Source of the DNA: PBB1 sp965229345
GTDB lineage: Bacteria; Pseudomonadota; Gammaproteobacteria; Burkholderiales; Burkholderiaceae_C
DNA length: 64,000 nucleotides
NCBI GenBank assembly: GCA_965229345.1
Contig: OZ245872.1
Span: 2,604,001 to 2,668,000 of the forward strand
Direction: 5' to 3'
Of this stretch, positions 1 to 9,100 are shown piece by piece; position 1 is the first letter of the stretch; the number at the start of each line of letters is the position of its first letter. The position numbers were made by a program, and so were the translations under genes. The notes beneath the pieces are model-generated. The model ran no database searches. It was not told the origin of the DNA and worked only from the letters and a program-made list of their open reading frames with translations.

Positions 1-627
1 GAACACGACCGCGCCTTCGGAGGTGGCCACGTTGCGGCCGACCTCGAACAGGCTTTCGTCGGTCTGCGACACATGGCCCTGCCGGATGTCGTGCCAGAGG
101 TGTTGCAGGCCCTGCGTGATGCTCTCGCCCTGGGTCTCCAGCGCCTTGCGCTGCGCCTCCGGGTTCAGCGCCAGAAAGTTGCTGGGCGCAGCCGCGTCGA
201 CCCACTGCTGCACCGCGAAACGGATGCGCTGCTTGACCTTCTCGTCGCCCTGCAACTGATCGGCCAGACCCAGCAGCGTGCGGGCATTCAGCAGGTAGAG
301 CTGGGCGGTGAATGCGCTGGCGGGGTTTTCCGCCCAGTCGGGTGCAGCGAAGCGCCGATCACCGAGCACCGGAGCGGGGACCGGCGGCGCGGCGGATTTG
401 TCGAGTGCCGCGCTGGCCAGTGCCTGAAACTGCTGCATCGAGCGATTCCACAGGTCGGTGGCCTGCTGCAGGTAATCAGACTGCATCTGGGCCAGCGTGG
501 GCATCGGCAAGGTCACTGCGGTGAGCGATTTCAGGGTCTCGGCTGCCGTGGCGGTGAGCGCCTGGGCAACGGCATCGGTCATCGGTGCCACCGGCGCGGT
601 GGCCGCAGGAACGGGCTTCGATTTCAC
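1..627 (-). CDS. phaC: Class I poly(3-hydroxyalkanoate) synthase, N-terminal part (runs off the window)
   Basis: The product polymerises (R)-3-hydroxyacyl-CoA into PHA storage granules. Only the first 209 codons are present; the gene continues past base 1, so the alpha/beta-hydrolase domain with its catalytic Cys-Asp-His lies outside. The visible part is the helical PhaC N-terminal domain, with WNRSMQQF, a 'DKRF'-like DRRFAAPDW stretch, and NVATSEGAVVF at the edge, which matches the family's conserved NVATTPG-V motif. The chosen start is GTG at 627, preceded by an AGAGGA-type ribosome site. An in-frame ATG 15 codons downstream is the alternative. The identification comes from family motifs; the class I assignment is inferred from the betaproteobacterial setting. 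Confidence 0.9.
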   Translation of the reverse strand, partial: MKSKPVPAATAPVAPMTDAVAQALTATAAETLKSLTAVTLPMPTLAQMQSDYLQQATDLWNRSMQQFQALASAALDKSAAPPVPAPVLGDRRFAAPDWAENPASAFTAQLYLLNARTLLGLADQLQGDEKVKQRIRFAVQQWVDAAAPSNFLALNPEAQRKALETQGESITQGLQHLWHDIRQGHVSQTDESLFEVGRNVATSEGAVVF

Positions 628-761
628 TTGTATCCTCTTGAGGCTGCCGGCATGAGTTGCCGACACTGAATGTGTAGTGCAGATTGTCGCGTGCCCGGTT
701 GACCTGCGCATGACGAAAATCCGAGTTTGTTGCTTCACGACTTGACCCTGGCGGGCGCGCG

Positions 762-1052
762 ATGTACCTGGTGGCAATTGCATGGATGTACGTGGTCGTG
801 ATGATGACCGTGGTGGAAGCCACCAGCGCCAATGGCACCGTACTCGGGGCTTTGTTCACCTTCTTGCTTTACGGCGCGCTGCCCCTGTCCGTGGTGCTGT
901 ACATCCTGCGCAGTCCGGCGCGCAAACGGGCACGGCTGGCCGCTGAAGCCCGCGTCGAGCCTGGCCCCGGTGCCGCGCCATCAGACCCTGAGCCAGACGG
1001 CAGCCACCATGCGTCCGGTGACCCCATCACGCCGGAACGAAAAGAAGCGTGA
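762..1052 (+). CDS. Small two-helix membrane protein, function unknown
   Basis: A 96-residue protein with two hydrophobic segments (about residues 3-19 and 27-48), followed by a basic stretch (SPARKRAR) and a polar, proline-rich tail. That suggests a small inner-membrane protein with a cytoplasmic C terminus. It is divergent from phaC, with a shared 134-bp intergenic region, and its 3' end overlaps the 3' end of pgeF by 72 bases tail to tail. I recall similar small proteins in Burkholderiales but know no function. The hydrophobic pattern supports a real gene; the long convergent overlap is the main reason for caution. Confidence 0.6.
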   Translation: MYLVAIAWMYVVVMMTVVEATSANGTVLGALFTFLLYGALPLSVVLYILRSPARKRARLAAEARVEPGPGAAPSDPEPDGSHHASGDPITPERKEA

Positions 1053-1760
1053 CGCGTCGGAGGCGGTGCACCAGGTTCCGCCGCTGACATCCTGTACGCC
1101 ACAGGCAGACAGGCGGTCGCGCGCCAGCCCCGGCAGATCAGCCAGCCACTTGCCCGCTGTGGTCGGTGCGAAGCGTGAAGCCAGCGGCGTGGCGGTGGAT
1201 GTCGGGCCTGTCGCCGCAGAGACCCCAAAGGCCTGCAGGACATCGGCACCCACCTCGAAGCGCCGAGGCCCGATGCAGGGGCCCAGCCACGCGGCCACCT
1301 GGTCCGGTGGGCAGTTGCTGGCGTCGCAGAGCGCTGCCAGCGTCGACTCCAGCACCCCGGCGGCCAGCCCACGCCAGCCCGCATGCGCGGCAGCCACGGC
1401 CCCGGGGGCGGCGAACAGCACCGGTAGGCAATCGGCCACCTGGACGCTGCAAACGACACCGGGCTCGGTGGTGAAACAGGCATCGGCGTCGTGCTGCGGT
1501 GCGTCGGGGGCGGCATCAGCCGCCGTCAGCCGCACGACCCGGGCACCGTGCACCTGGTTCAGCCGCACCGGCAGAGCGCCCACGACCGACGCCAGCAGCG
1601 CCAGGTTCTGAGCGACTGCCGAGGCGTCGTCGCCGAGGCCGTCGCGCAGGTTCATGCTGGCGAATACACCGCTGCTGACGCCTCCGCGCCGGGTGGTCAT
1701 CAGCGCCTGCACACCTGCTCGGCGCCAGTCGGGTCGCAGCCAGTCGGGATCAGCGGTCAC
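981..1760 (-). CDS. pgeF: Peptidoglycan editing factor PgeF (YfiH / multicopper-type laccase-domain family)
   Basis: The 259-residue product belongs to the PgeF/YfiH family. These cytoplasmic enzymes correct muropeptide precursors by removing L-serine wrongly placed at the first stem-peptide position; older annotations call them polyphenol oxidases. Family motifs appear in order: LNQVHG (His71), ADCLPVLF (Cys111), HAGWRG (His126) and WLGPCIGP. The His/Cys/His set is the metal-binding site. Length is normal for the family. The start is GTG at 1760, giving MTADPDWLRPDW, typical of the betaproteobacterial branch. The gene converges on the small membrane-protein gene and overlaps it. Confidence 0.9.
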   Translation of the reverse strand: MTADPDWLRPDWRRAGVQALMTTRRGGVSSGVFASMNLRDGLGDDASAVAQNLALLASVVGALPVRLNQVHGARVVRLTAADAAPDAPQHDADACFTTEPGVVCSVQVADCLPVLFAAPGAVAAAHAGWRGLAAGVLESTLAALCDASNCPPDQVAAWLGPCIGPRRFEVGADVLQAFGVSAATGPTSTATPLASRFAPTTAGKWLADLPGLARDRLSACGVQDVSGGTWCTASDASRFFSFRRDGVTGRMVAAVWLRV

Positions 1761-1853
1761 GGTGGGTCGTCACGCTCAGTACGGCTGCCGATCATGTCAT
1801 GCGGCCGGCTCCCCGACACAGCAGACACACACCGCGCCGCTACACTGAAAGGC

Positions 1854-2399
1854 ATGTACTCCGCACGCAGCATTCGTCATTGCAAGAGCTGCGGCGCCGC
1901 CACCGAATACCGAGTACCCACCGACGACAACCGCCCTCGCGCGGTGTGCACCGTGTGCGCCTCGGTGCACTACGAGAACCCCTGCAACGTCGTGGGCACG
2001 ATCCCGGTCTGGGACGACCAGGTGCTGCTGTGCCGCCGCAACATCGAACCCCGCTACGGCTACTGGACGCTGCCGGCCGGTTTCATGGAGCTGGACGAAA
2101 CACTCGCCGAGGGCGCCGCACGCGAAACCGTCGAAGAGGCCGGCGCGAACATCGAGCTGCTTCCGCTGTTCGCCTTGCTCAATGTGGTGCGCGCGGGACA
2201 GGTTCATCTGTTCTACCGTGCCCGCCTGATCGACACCCAGTTCGCGCCCGGGCCGGAAACCATCGAAGCCCGGCTGTTCCGTGAACATGAAGTGCCCTGG
2301 AACGACCTGGCCTTCAAGACGGTGAGCGAAACGCTGAAGTTTTATTTCGACGACCGCCGCCGCGGTCAATTTGGCTTCCACTGTGCCGATATCGGATGA
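1854..2399 (+). CDS. Nudix hydrolase with N-terminal zinc ribbon (NudC/YjaD-like short form)
   Basis: A 181-residue Nudix enzyme that probably hydrolyses a nucleoside-diphosphate derivative. An N-terminal zinc ribbon is visible as CKSC and CTVC, about 25 residues apart. The Nudix box is complete: G-x5-E-x7-RETVEEAG, beginning at GFMELDE, with the catalytic REVxEE glutamates present. The ATG at 1854 was chosen because the family pattern starts at MYSARSIRHC; an upstream in-frame extension is antisense to pgeF and not protein-like. The 3' end lies just before the lapB start at 2416. The substrate cannot be told from sequence. Confidence 0.87.
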   Translation: MYSARSIRHCKSCGAATEYRVPTDDNRPRAVCTVCASVHYENPCNVVGTIPVWDDQVLLCRRNIEPRYGYWTLPAGFMELDETLAEGAARETVEEAGANIELLPLFALLNVVRAGQVHLFYRARLIDTQFAPGPETIEARLFREHEVPWNDLAFKTVSETLKFYFDDRRRGQFGFHCADIG

Positions 2400-2415
2400 A
2401 CCACCCTCCGCCGGC

Positions 2416-4641
2416 ATGCCTGACTCTCTCTCCAAAGCACCCCCCGCGGCACCGACAGGCCCGGCCTCCGGTGCCACGGTGCAGCGCCTGCGTGAAGACC
2501 TGATCCACCCCGATCCTTTGCTCGACTGCCTGGTCGAGATCTGCCGCCTGCAAGGCCAGTCGACCACACGCGCCGCGCTGTCAGCCGGGTTGCCGATCGG
2601 GCCCGACACCGCCGGCCGCCTGCCTCTGGAGCTGGCTGAACGCGCCGCCGCCCGCGCCGGCATGGCCACCCGCTTACAACGGCTGGCACTCACCGAGCTC
2701 GACGCCGCCACGCTGCCCGTGCTGCTGATCCTGCGCAACGACCAGGCCTGCGTGCTGATGGGCTGGGACGGTGCAGGCGACACACCAAGCGCCCGCGTCT
2801 TGCTGCCCGAAACCGGCCAGGGCACGGTGCGCCTGTCGCGCGCCGAGCTCGAGGCGCGCTACAGCGGCGTCGTGCTCTTCGTGCGCCCCCATTTCCGCTT
2901 CGACAGTGGCGCGCCCGCTGCCGCAGAGCGCACGAACGGCACGCGGCACTGGTTCTGGAGCGCGCTGCTGGCGCAGCGCTTTGTCTACCGCGACGTGCTG
3001 CTCGCCGCGCTCTTGATCAACCTGTTCGCGCTCGCGTTCCCGATGTTCTCGATGAACGTCTACGACCGCGTCGTGCCGAACAATGCCTTCGAGACCTTGT
3101 GGGCCCTGGCGGTCGGCGTGCTGCTGGTGCTGGGTGCCGACCTGTTCATGCGCCTGCTGCGCAGCCACTTTGTCGACGAGGCCAGCGCGCGGATCGATGT
3201 CACGCTCTCCGCCACGCTGATGGAAAAGGTGCTGGGCCTGCGGCTCGAACACCGGCCTGAATCGGTCGGCTCGTTCGCGCAGAACCTGCGCGGCTTCGAG
3301 CAGGTGCGCGACTTCATCGCCTCGTCCACCGTCACCGCCCTGATCGACCTGCCGTTCGCGCTGCTGTTCGTCATCGTGCTGGCGTGGATCTCGCCGTGGC
3401 TGGCGTTGCCGGTGCTGGTCGCGTTCGGGCTGATCCTGGGCCTGGGGTACTCGCTGCAGCATCGGCTGCATGCGTTGTCCGAGACCACCTACCAGGCCAG
3501 CGCGCAGCGCAATGCGACGCTGATCGAAAGCTTGTCGGCGATCGAGACCATCAAGTCGCAAGGCGCCGAGAGCGTGATCCAGTCGAAGTGGGAGCGTGCC
3601 AACCTGTTCCTGGCCAGCACCAACGTGAAGATGCGCGGCCTGTCCTCGGGCGCGATGCTGGCCACCAGCACGGTGACGCAGCTGGTGTCGGTGGTGATGA
3701 TCCTGATCGGCGTGTACCTGATCAGCCAGCGCGAGCTGACGATGGGCGCGCTGATCGCAGCCAGCATGCTGTCGGGCCGCGCGCTGGCACCGGCCGGTCA
3801 GATCGTCGGGTTGCTGATGCAGTACCAGGGTGCACGCACCGCGCTCGATTCGCTGAACAAGATCATGGACAAGCCGGTCGAGCGGCCGACTGGCGAAAGC
3901 TTCATCCAGCGCCCGCAATTGCGTGGTGACATCGAGTTCCGCAACGTGAAGTTCGCCTACCCGAACCGCAGCGACTCGGCGATCGAGGGCATCAGCTTCA
4001 AGATCAGTGCGGGCGAGCGCGTTGCGCTGATCGGCCGCGTGGGCTCAGGCAAAAGCACGATCCAGCGGCTGATCATGGGGCTGTACCAACCGACCGACGG
4101 TGCGGTGCTGCTCGACGGCATCGACCTGCGTCAGCTCGACCCGGCCGATGTGCGCCGCAACGTCGCCAGCGTCTCGCAGGACGTCACGTTGTTCCAGGGC
4201 ACGCTGCGCGAGAACATCACCTTCGGTTTGCCGTATGCCGACGATTCGGCAGTCGTGGCGGCGGCCGATGTGGCCGGGCTGACCGAGTTCATCAACCGGC
4301 ACCCCCGAGGATTCGACATGCCGGTGGGCGAGCGCGGCGAATCGCTGTCAGGCGGCCAGCGCCAGGGCGTGGGCCTGGCCCGCGCGGTGCTGCACAACGC
4401 GCCGCTGCTGCTGCTCGATGAACCGACCAGCGCGATGGATTTCTCCACCGAGGCCCAGATCACGGCCCAGGTCACCGCGTTTGCCAGTGACAAGACGGTG
4501 GTGCTGGTGACGCACCGCACCTCGATGCTGGCGATGGCCACCCGCGTGATCGTCATCGATGGCGGCAAGGTCGTGGCCGATGGGCCGCGCGACCGCATCA
4601 TGGAAGCGCTTGCCAGCGGCCGGATCGCGAGGGCAGCTTGA
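2416..4641 (+). CDS. lapB: Type I secretion ABC transporter with degenerate C39-like domain (LapB/LssB type)
   Basis: Inner-membrane ATPase of the Lap adhesin exporter, 741 residues. In order it has an N-terminal C39-peptidase-like domain lacking the catalytic Cys (substrate docking rather than cleavage), a six-helix exporter region (about 170-450) and an ATP-binding domain. The ATPase motifs are Walker A GRVGSGKST (from 540), the signature LSGGQRQ (644-650), Walker B LLLLDEP (D668, E669) and the switch histidine in VLVTHR. The start is uncertain: ATG 2416 is preferred over a TTG at 2371 inside the Nudix gene. The stop overlaps the lapC start (TTGA). With lapC, the adhesin and lapE it makes a full type I secretion system. 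Confidence 0.88.
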   Translation: MPDSLSKAPPAAPTGPASGATVQRLREDLIHPDPLLDCLVEICRLQGQSTTRAALSAGLPIGPDTAGRLPLELAERAAARAGMATRLQRLALTELDAATLPVLLILRNDQACVLMGWDGAGDTPSARVLLPETGQGTVRLSRAELEARYSGVVLFVRPHFRFDSGAPAAAERTNGTRHWFWSALLAQRFVYRDVLLAALLINLFALAFPMFSMNVYDRVVPNNAFETLWALAVGVLLVLGADLFMRLLRSHFVDEASARIDVTLSATLMEKVLGLRLEHRPESVGSFAQNLRGFEQVRDFIASSTVTALIDLPFALLFVIVLAWISPWLALPVLVAFGLILGLGYSLQHRLHALSETTYQASAQRNATLIESLSAIETIKSQGAESVIQSKWERANLFLASTNVKMRGLSSGAMLATSTVTQLVSVVMILIGVYLISQRELTMGALIAASMLSGRALAPAGQIVGLLMQYQGARTALDSLNKIMDKPVERPTGESFIQRPQLRGDIEFRNVKFAYPNRSDSAIEGISFKISAGERVALIGRVGSGKSTIQRLIMGLYQPTDGAVLLDGIDLRQLDPADVRRNVASVSQDVTLFQGTLRENITFGLPYADDSAVVAAADVAGLTEFINRHPRGFDMPVGERGESLSGGQRQGVGLARAVLHNAPLLLLDEPTSAMDFSTEAQITAQVTAFASDKTVVLVTHRTSMLAMATRVIVIDGGKVVADGPRDRIMEALASGRIARAA

Positions 4642-5999
4642 ACGCCATCCTGAAGGCCATCACCGCACCCTGGGGCAGCGCAGACGCCGCGGCCGACGCC
4701 GCGGGTTTCCGCAGCTTCGAGCACCAGGCCGAGGTGGTGATGTCGCGTGCCCGCACCCAGCGGGCGCAGCTGATCGTGCGGGCGGCGCTGGTGGTCGTGC
4801 TGCTGCTGGTGCTGTGGGCCTGCTTCGCACACGTCGAGGAAGTGACACGCGGCGACGGCAAGGTGATCCCGTCGAAGCAGTTGCAGGTCGTGCAGTCGCT
4901 TGACGGCGGCGTGGTGTCCGAGATCCTGGTGCAAGAAGGCCAGGTGGTCGAGGCCGGCCAGCTGCTGCTGAAGATCGACGAGACCCGTGCCACCTCGGGC
5001 GTGCGCGAAAGCGCGGCGCAGGGCTTCGCACTGCGCGCCCGTGGCGCTCGCCTGCGCGCACTGGCCGAAGGCGCGGCGTTTCTGCCGCCAGCCAGCAGCA
5101 ACCCCGAAGAGCGACGCATCGTCGACGAAGAACGCACGCTGTACGAAACCCGGCGCTCCGAACTGGCCACGATGATCGCCATCAACCAGCAGCAGTTGCA
5201 GCAGCGCCAGCAGGAACTCAGCGAGATGCGGGCGCGCAAGTCATCGGCCGAACGAGGGCTGGACCTGGGCCAGCAAGAACTCAACAAGACCCGTCCCCTG
5301 CTGGCGACCGGTGCGGTGTCCGAGGTGGACATCCTGCGGCTGGAGCGCGAGGTGTCGCGCAGCCGCGGCGAGATCGAGCAGTCCAGTGCGCAGATCGCCC
5401 GGGTGCAGGCGGCCATCGGGGAGGCGCAGCGCAAGATTCAGGAAACCGAGCTGACCTTCCGCAACGACGCGCGCAAGGACATGGCCGATGTGATGGGCAA
5501 GCTGAACGCGCTGAACGAAGGTGCGGTGGCACTGGCCGACAAGGTCGACAAGTCTCAGGTCAAGAGCCCGGTGCGCGGCCGGGTGCAGCGCCTGCTGGCC
5601 AACACCGTGGGCGGTGTGGTGCAGCCGGGCAAGGACATCGTCGAGGTGGTGCCGCTCGACGACCAGCTGATCCTCGAAGCCAAAGTGCAGCCGCGCGACA
5701 TCGCCTTCATCCACCCGGGGCAGGACGCCACGGTCAAGTTCACCGCCTACGACTTCTCGATCTACGGCGGCCTCGTCGCCAAGGTCGAGAACATCAGCCC
5801 CGACACCGTCGTCGACGAAAAGGGCAATGCCTTCTACCTGGTGCGGGTGCGCACCACCCAGGCCAACTTCAGCGAGAAGCTGCCGGTGATCCCTGGCATG
5901 ACTGCCGAGGTCGACATCCTGACCGGCCGCAAGACGGTGATGTCGTACCTGCTCAAGCCGGTGCTCAAGGCGAAGGCCTACGCACTGCGCGAACGCTGA
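4638..5999 (+). CDS. lapC: HlyD-family type I secretion membrane-fusion protein (LapC)
   Basis: A 453-residue periplasmic adaptor that bridges LapB and the TolC-like LapE. It has a short cytoplasmic N terminus, one transmembrane helix (about 46-66, LIVRAALVVVLLLVLWACFA), a lipoyl/biotinyl half-motif (DGGVVSEILVQEGQVVEAGQ), a long coiled-coil hairpin rich in Gln/Glu/Arg (about 160-300), the second lipoyl half and a beta-barrel ending in PGMTAEVDILTGRKTV, a classic HlyD signature. Translation begins at a TTG that overlaps the lapB stop (TTGA), which suggests translational coupling. The Lap-type assignment rests on the flanking genes. Confidence 0.88.
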   Translation: MNAILKAITAPWGSADAAADAAGFRSFEHQAEVVMSRARTQRAQLIVRAALVVVLLLVLWACFAHVEEVTRGDGKVIPSKQLQVVQSLDGGVVSEILVQEGQVVEAGQLLLKIDETRATSGVRESAAQGFALRARGARLRALAEGAAFLPPASSNPEERRIVDEERTLYETRRSELATMIAINQQQLQQRQQELSEMRARKSSAERGLDLGQQELNKTRPLLATGAVSEVDILRLEREVSRSRGEIEQSSAQIARVQAAIGEAQRKIQETELTFRNDARKDMADVMGKLNALNEGAVALADKVDKSQVKSPVRGRVQRLLANTVGGVVQPGKDIVEVVPLDDQLILEAKVQPRDIAFIHPGQDATVKFTAYDFSIYGGLVAKVENISPDTVVDEKGNAFYLVRVRTTQANFSEKLPVIPGMTAEVDILTGRKTVMSYLLKPVLKAKAYALRER

Positions 6000-6033
6000 C
6001 AGTTTCCTTATCGTCACAAATCGTCTGCCTGAG

Positions 6034-6077
6034 GTGACACCCGTCACGAAACACCCCCCTCAGATGCACGCAGTGCA
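6034..6077 (+). promoter_or_regulatory. Two short palindromes upstream of the adhesin gene
   Basis: The 168 bases between lapC and the adhesin gene hold two perfect inverted repeats. GTGAC-ACCC-GTCAC is at 6034-6047 and TGCAC-GCA-GTGCA at 6065-6077. They could be operator sites for the adhesin promoter or chance palindromes. No good sigma-70 or sigma-54 promoter was recognised here. Confidence 0.25.
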
Positions 6078-6167
6078 GACCGAAGTGAATATGCTCGTCG
6101 TCACCGTGGGCAACCTAGTTTCCGCCCGACAAGCACCAACACGGTGCGCTTTCTGACAGACTCCGCC

Positions 6168-9100
6168 ATGCCCACCATCATCCAGACCACCCAGGGAACA
6201 GTCACCGGCTTGTGGGGCAGTGCCATCGTCAAGGGCGCCGATGGTCATGCGCATCCCTTGAAGCTGGGCGACATCGTCAAGCGTGGTGACGTGATCCTGA
6301 CCAGCCAGGACGGCATCGTTGAGTTGACGTCCGATGTCCACGCCGCGCCGGTTGCAGCCTCTGCAGCCACGGATGTGCTGACCGGTGCCGTGCCGGCGGA
6401 GGCGCCACCCAAAGCAGCAGCGCGCAACGAAGTCGATCAGGTCATCGAGAAGCTGGCACAGAACGACACCGATGCCGCCACGGCCGCTGGTCTTGCGGGC
6501 GGTGACGGCGGCGAGTTCTTGCCGGGCCTGCGGGTCGATCGAATCACCGAGAGCCTGACGGCGCTGGGTCTCAACAATAACCAGCAGACCGACGCCAACG
6601 ACGTTCCACCCGTTGACGCGGCTGCGGCCAGCGCTGCGGCGCTGGCCAACATCGCACCGTCGGCACTCGATGGCGCCGTCAGCGGCCTCGAGAACACCAC
6701 GCTGCCCGTCGCTTTGCGCGGGGTCGACAGCGATGGCAATGTGGTCAGCGTCACGGTCACGAACATTCCGACCGGTGGCACGCTGCTGCTGGCCGACGGC
6801 ATCACCTTGGTCAGCGCCGGACAGACGCTGACCCCTGCGCAAGCCGCGGGGTTGCTGTTCAAGCCGGCGGTCGACTTTGTGGGCCAGGCGGCGATCACCT
6901 TCTTTGTCACCGACAACCAGGGCTCGACATCCAACGGCGCCACGGTGTCGCTGAACGTGGTGGACACCAACCCGCCGGCCAATCAACCCCCTGTGGCCGT
7001 CAATGACATCGCCACCGCGGTCGAGGACACGCCAGCGACCGGCAACGTGCTGGGCAACGACAGCGACCCCGACGGCAACGCGCTCACCGTCACCCAGTTC
7101 AGCCTTGGCAGCGTGACCTACGCTGCGGGCGACACCGCCGTTTTGGCAGGCATCGGCCGCCTGACGCTGGCCGCCAACGGCGCCTACACCTTCACGCCGG
7201 AGCCCAACTACAACGGTCCGGTTCCGGTGGCCACCTACACCGTCAGCGATGGCATCGCCAGCGTGACCGCGACACTGACCTTGTCGGTGAGCGCCGTCAA
7301 CGATGCGCCGGTGGCCCAGAACGATCTGGCATCGACGCCAGTGAACGCGCCAACCACGATTGCCGTGCTGGCCAATGACAGCGATGTCGATGGCGACACG
7401 CTGACCGTCACTTCGGCATCGGTCGATCCGGCACTGGGCACGGTGACGGTGAACCCGAACGGCACCCTCGCCTTCAACCCGGCGAACAACGTCAGCGGCC
7501 CGGTCGTCATCCAGTACACCATCAGCGACGGCCAGGGCGGCACCGCCAACGCCACCGTCACGGTCAACATCGGGCCCAACACGCCGCCGGAAGGCACTGA
7601 TACCACGGTGACGGTCACAGAAGACGGCACACGCAGTTTCAGCGCCGCAGACTTCGGTTTTTCCGATGCCGATGCCGGCCAGAGCTTTGCCAATCTGCGC
7701 ATCGACGTGCTGCCCGCAGCGGGCAGCCTGACGCTGTCGGGTACCGCTGTCGTCGCTGGTCAGGTGATCGCGGTGGCCGACCTGGGCAACCTCGTGTTCA
7801 CGCCAGCGCCGAATGCCAACGGCAGCGGCTACGCGAGCTTCAGCTTCAGCGTGCAGGACAGTGCCGGCGCCTTCGACACAGCACCGAACCAGATCACGAT
7901 CGACGTCGGCGCCGTCAACGACCCGCCGGTGGCCGTGGACGATCTGGCCTCGACACCGATCAACACCAGCACCACGATTGCGGTGCTGGGCAACGACAGC
8001 GATGCCGACGGGAATGCGCTGACCGTGACCGCGGCGTCGGTCGACCCGACACGTGGCACGGTCACGATCAATCCGGACGGCACGCTGGCGTTCACGCCCG
8101 CGGGCAACGTCAGTGGCCCGGTGCTGGTGAGCTACACCATCAGCGACGGCCAAGGCGGCTTCGCCAGCGCCACCGTCACGGTCAATGTCGGGCCGAACAC
8201 GCCGCCCACCGGCACGGACGCGGTGGTCGTGATCGCCGAGGACGGCAGCCGCAGCTTCAGCGCGCCGGATTTCGGCTTCTCGGACGCCGATGCCGGCCAG
8301 AGCTTTGCCAATGTGCGCATAGACGCGCTGCCCACTGCGGGCACCCTCACGCTGTCGGGAGTGGCGGTGGCCGCAGGCCAGGTGATCCCGGTGGCCGAAC
8401 TGGGCAACCTCGTCTATGCGCCCGCGCCCAACGCCAATGGCAGCGGCTATGCGAGCTTCAGCTTCAGTGTGCAAGACAGTGGCGGTGCGTTCGACACGGC
8501 ACCGAACCAGATCACGATCGATGTCACACCGGTGGCCGATGCGGCCGTGATCGGTGGCGTGGCCAGCGGTGCGACGGTTGAAGACACGACTTTGACCACC
8601 GGTGGCACCCTGACGATCACCGACCCCGACGCCGGCGAAGCCGCGTTCAACCCGCTGTCCAATGTGGCAGGCGCCCACGGCACTTTCAGCATCGACGCCG
8701 CCGGCGTCTGGACCTACACGCTGAACAACGCCGACCCCGCCGTGCAAGCCCTCGGTGCCGGTCAGACGCTGCCCAACGAGAGCTTCACCGTCACCTCGAT
8801 CGACGGCACCTCGCAGGTCGTCACCGTCACCATCTCCGGCACCAACGACGCTCCGGTTGCCCAGGCGGCCAGCTTCAGCGTGGCCGAGGATGCACCGCTG
8901 GTGTCCGGCTCGGTCGTCGCCACCGATGTCGATGCCAATGCCGTGCTGAGCTACGGCCTGAATGCCGCCCCTCCGCCTGGGCTGACATTCAATACGAATG
9001 GCAGCTACACCTTCGATGCGTCGAACGCGGCCTACCAGTCGCTGGCCGCAGGCCAGCAGCAGGTGCTGACCATCCCCTACACCGTCACCGACGACCAGGG

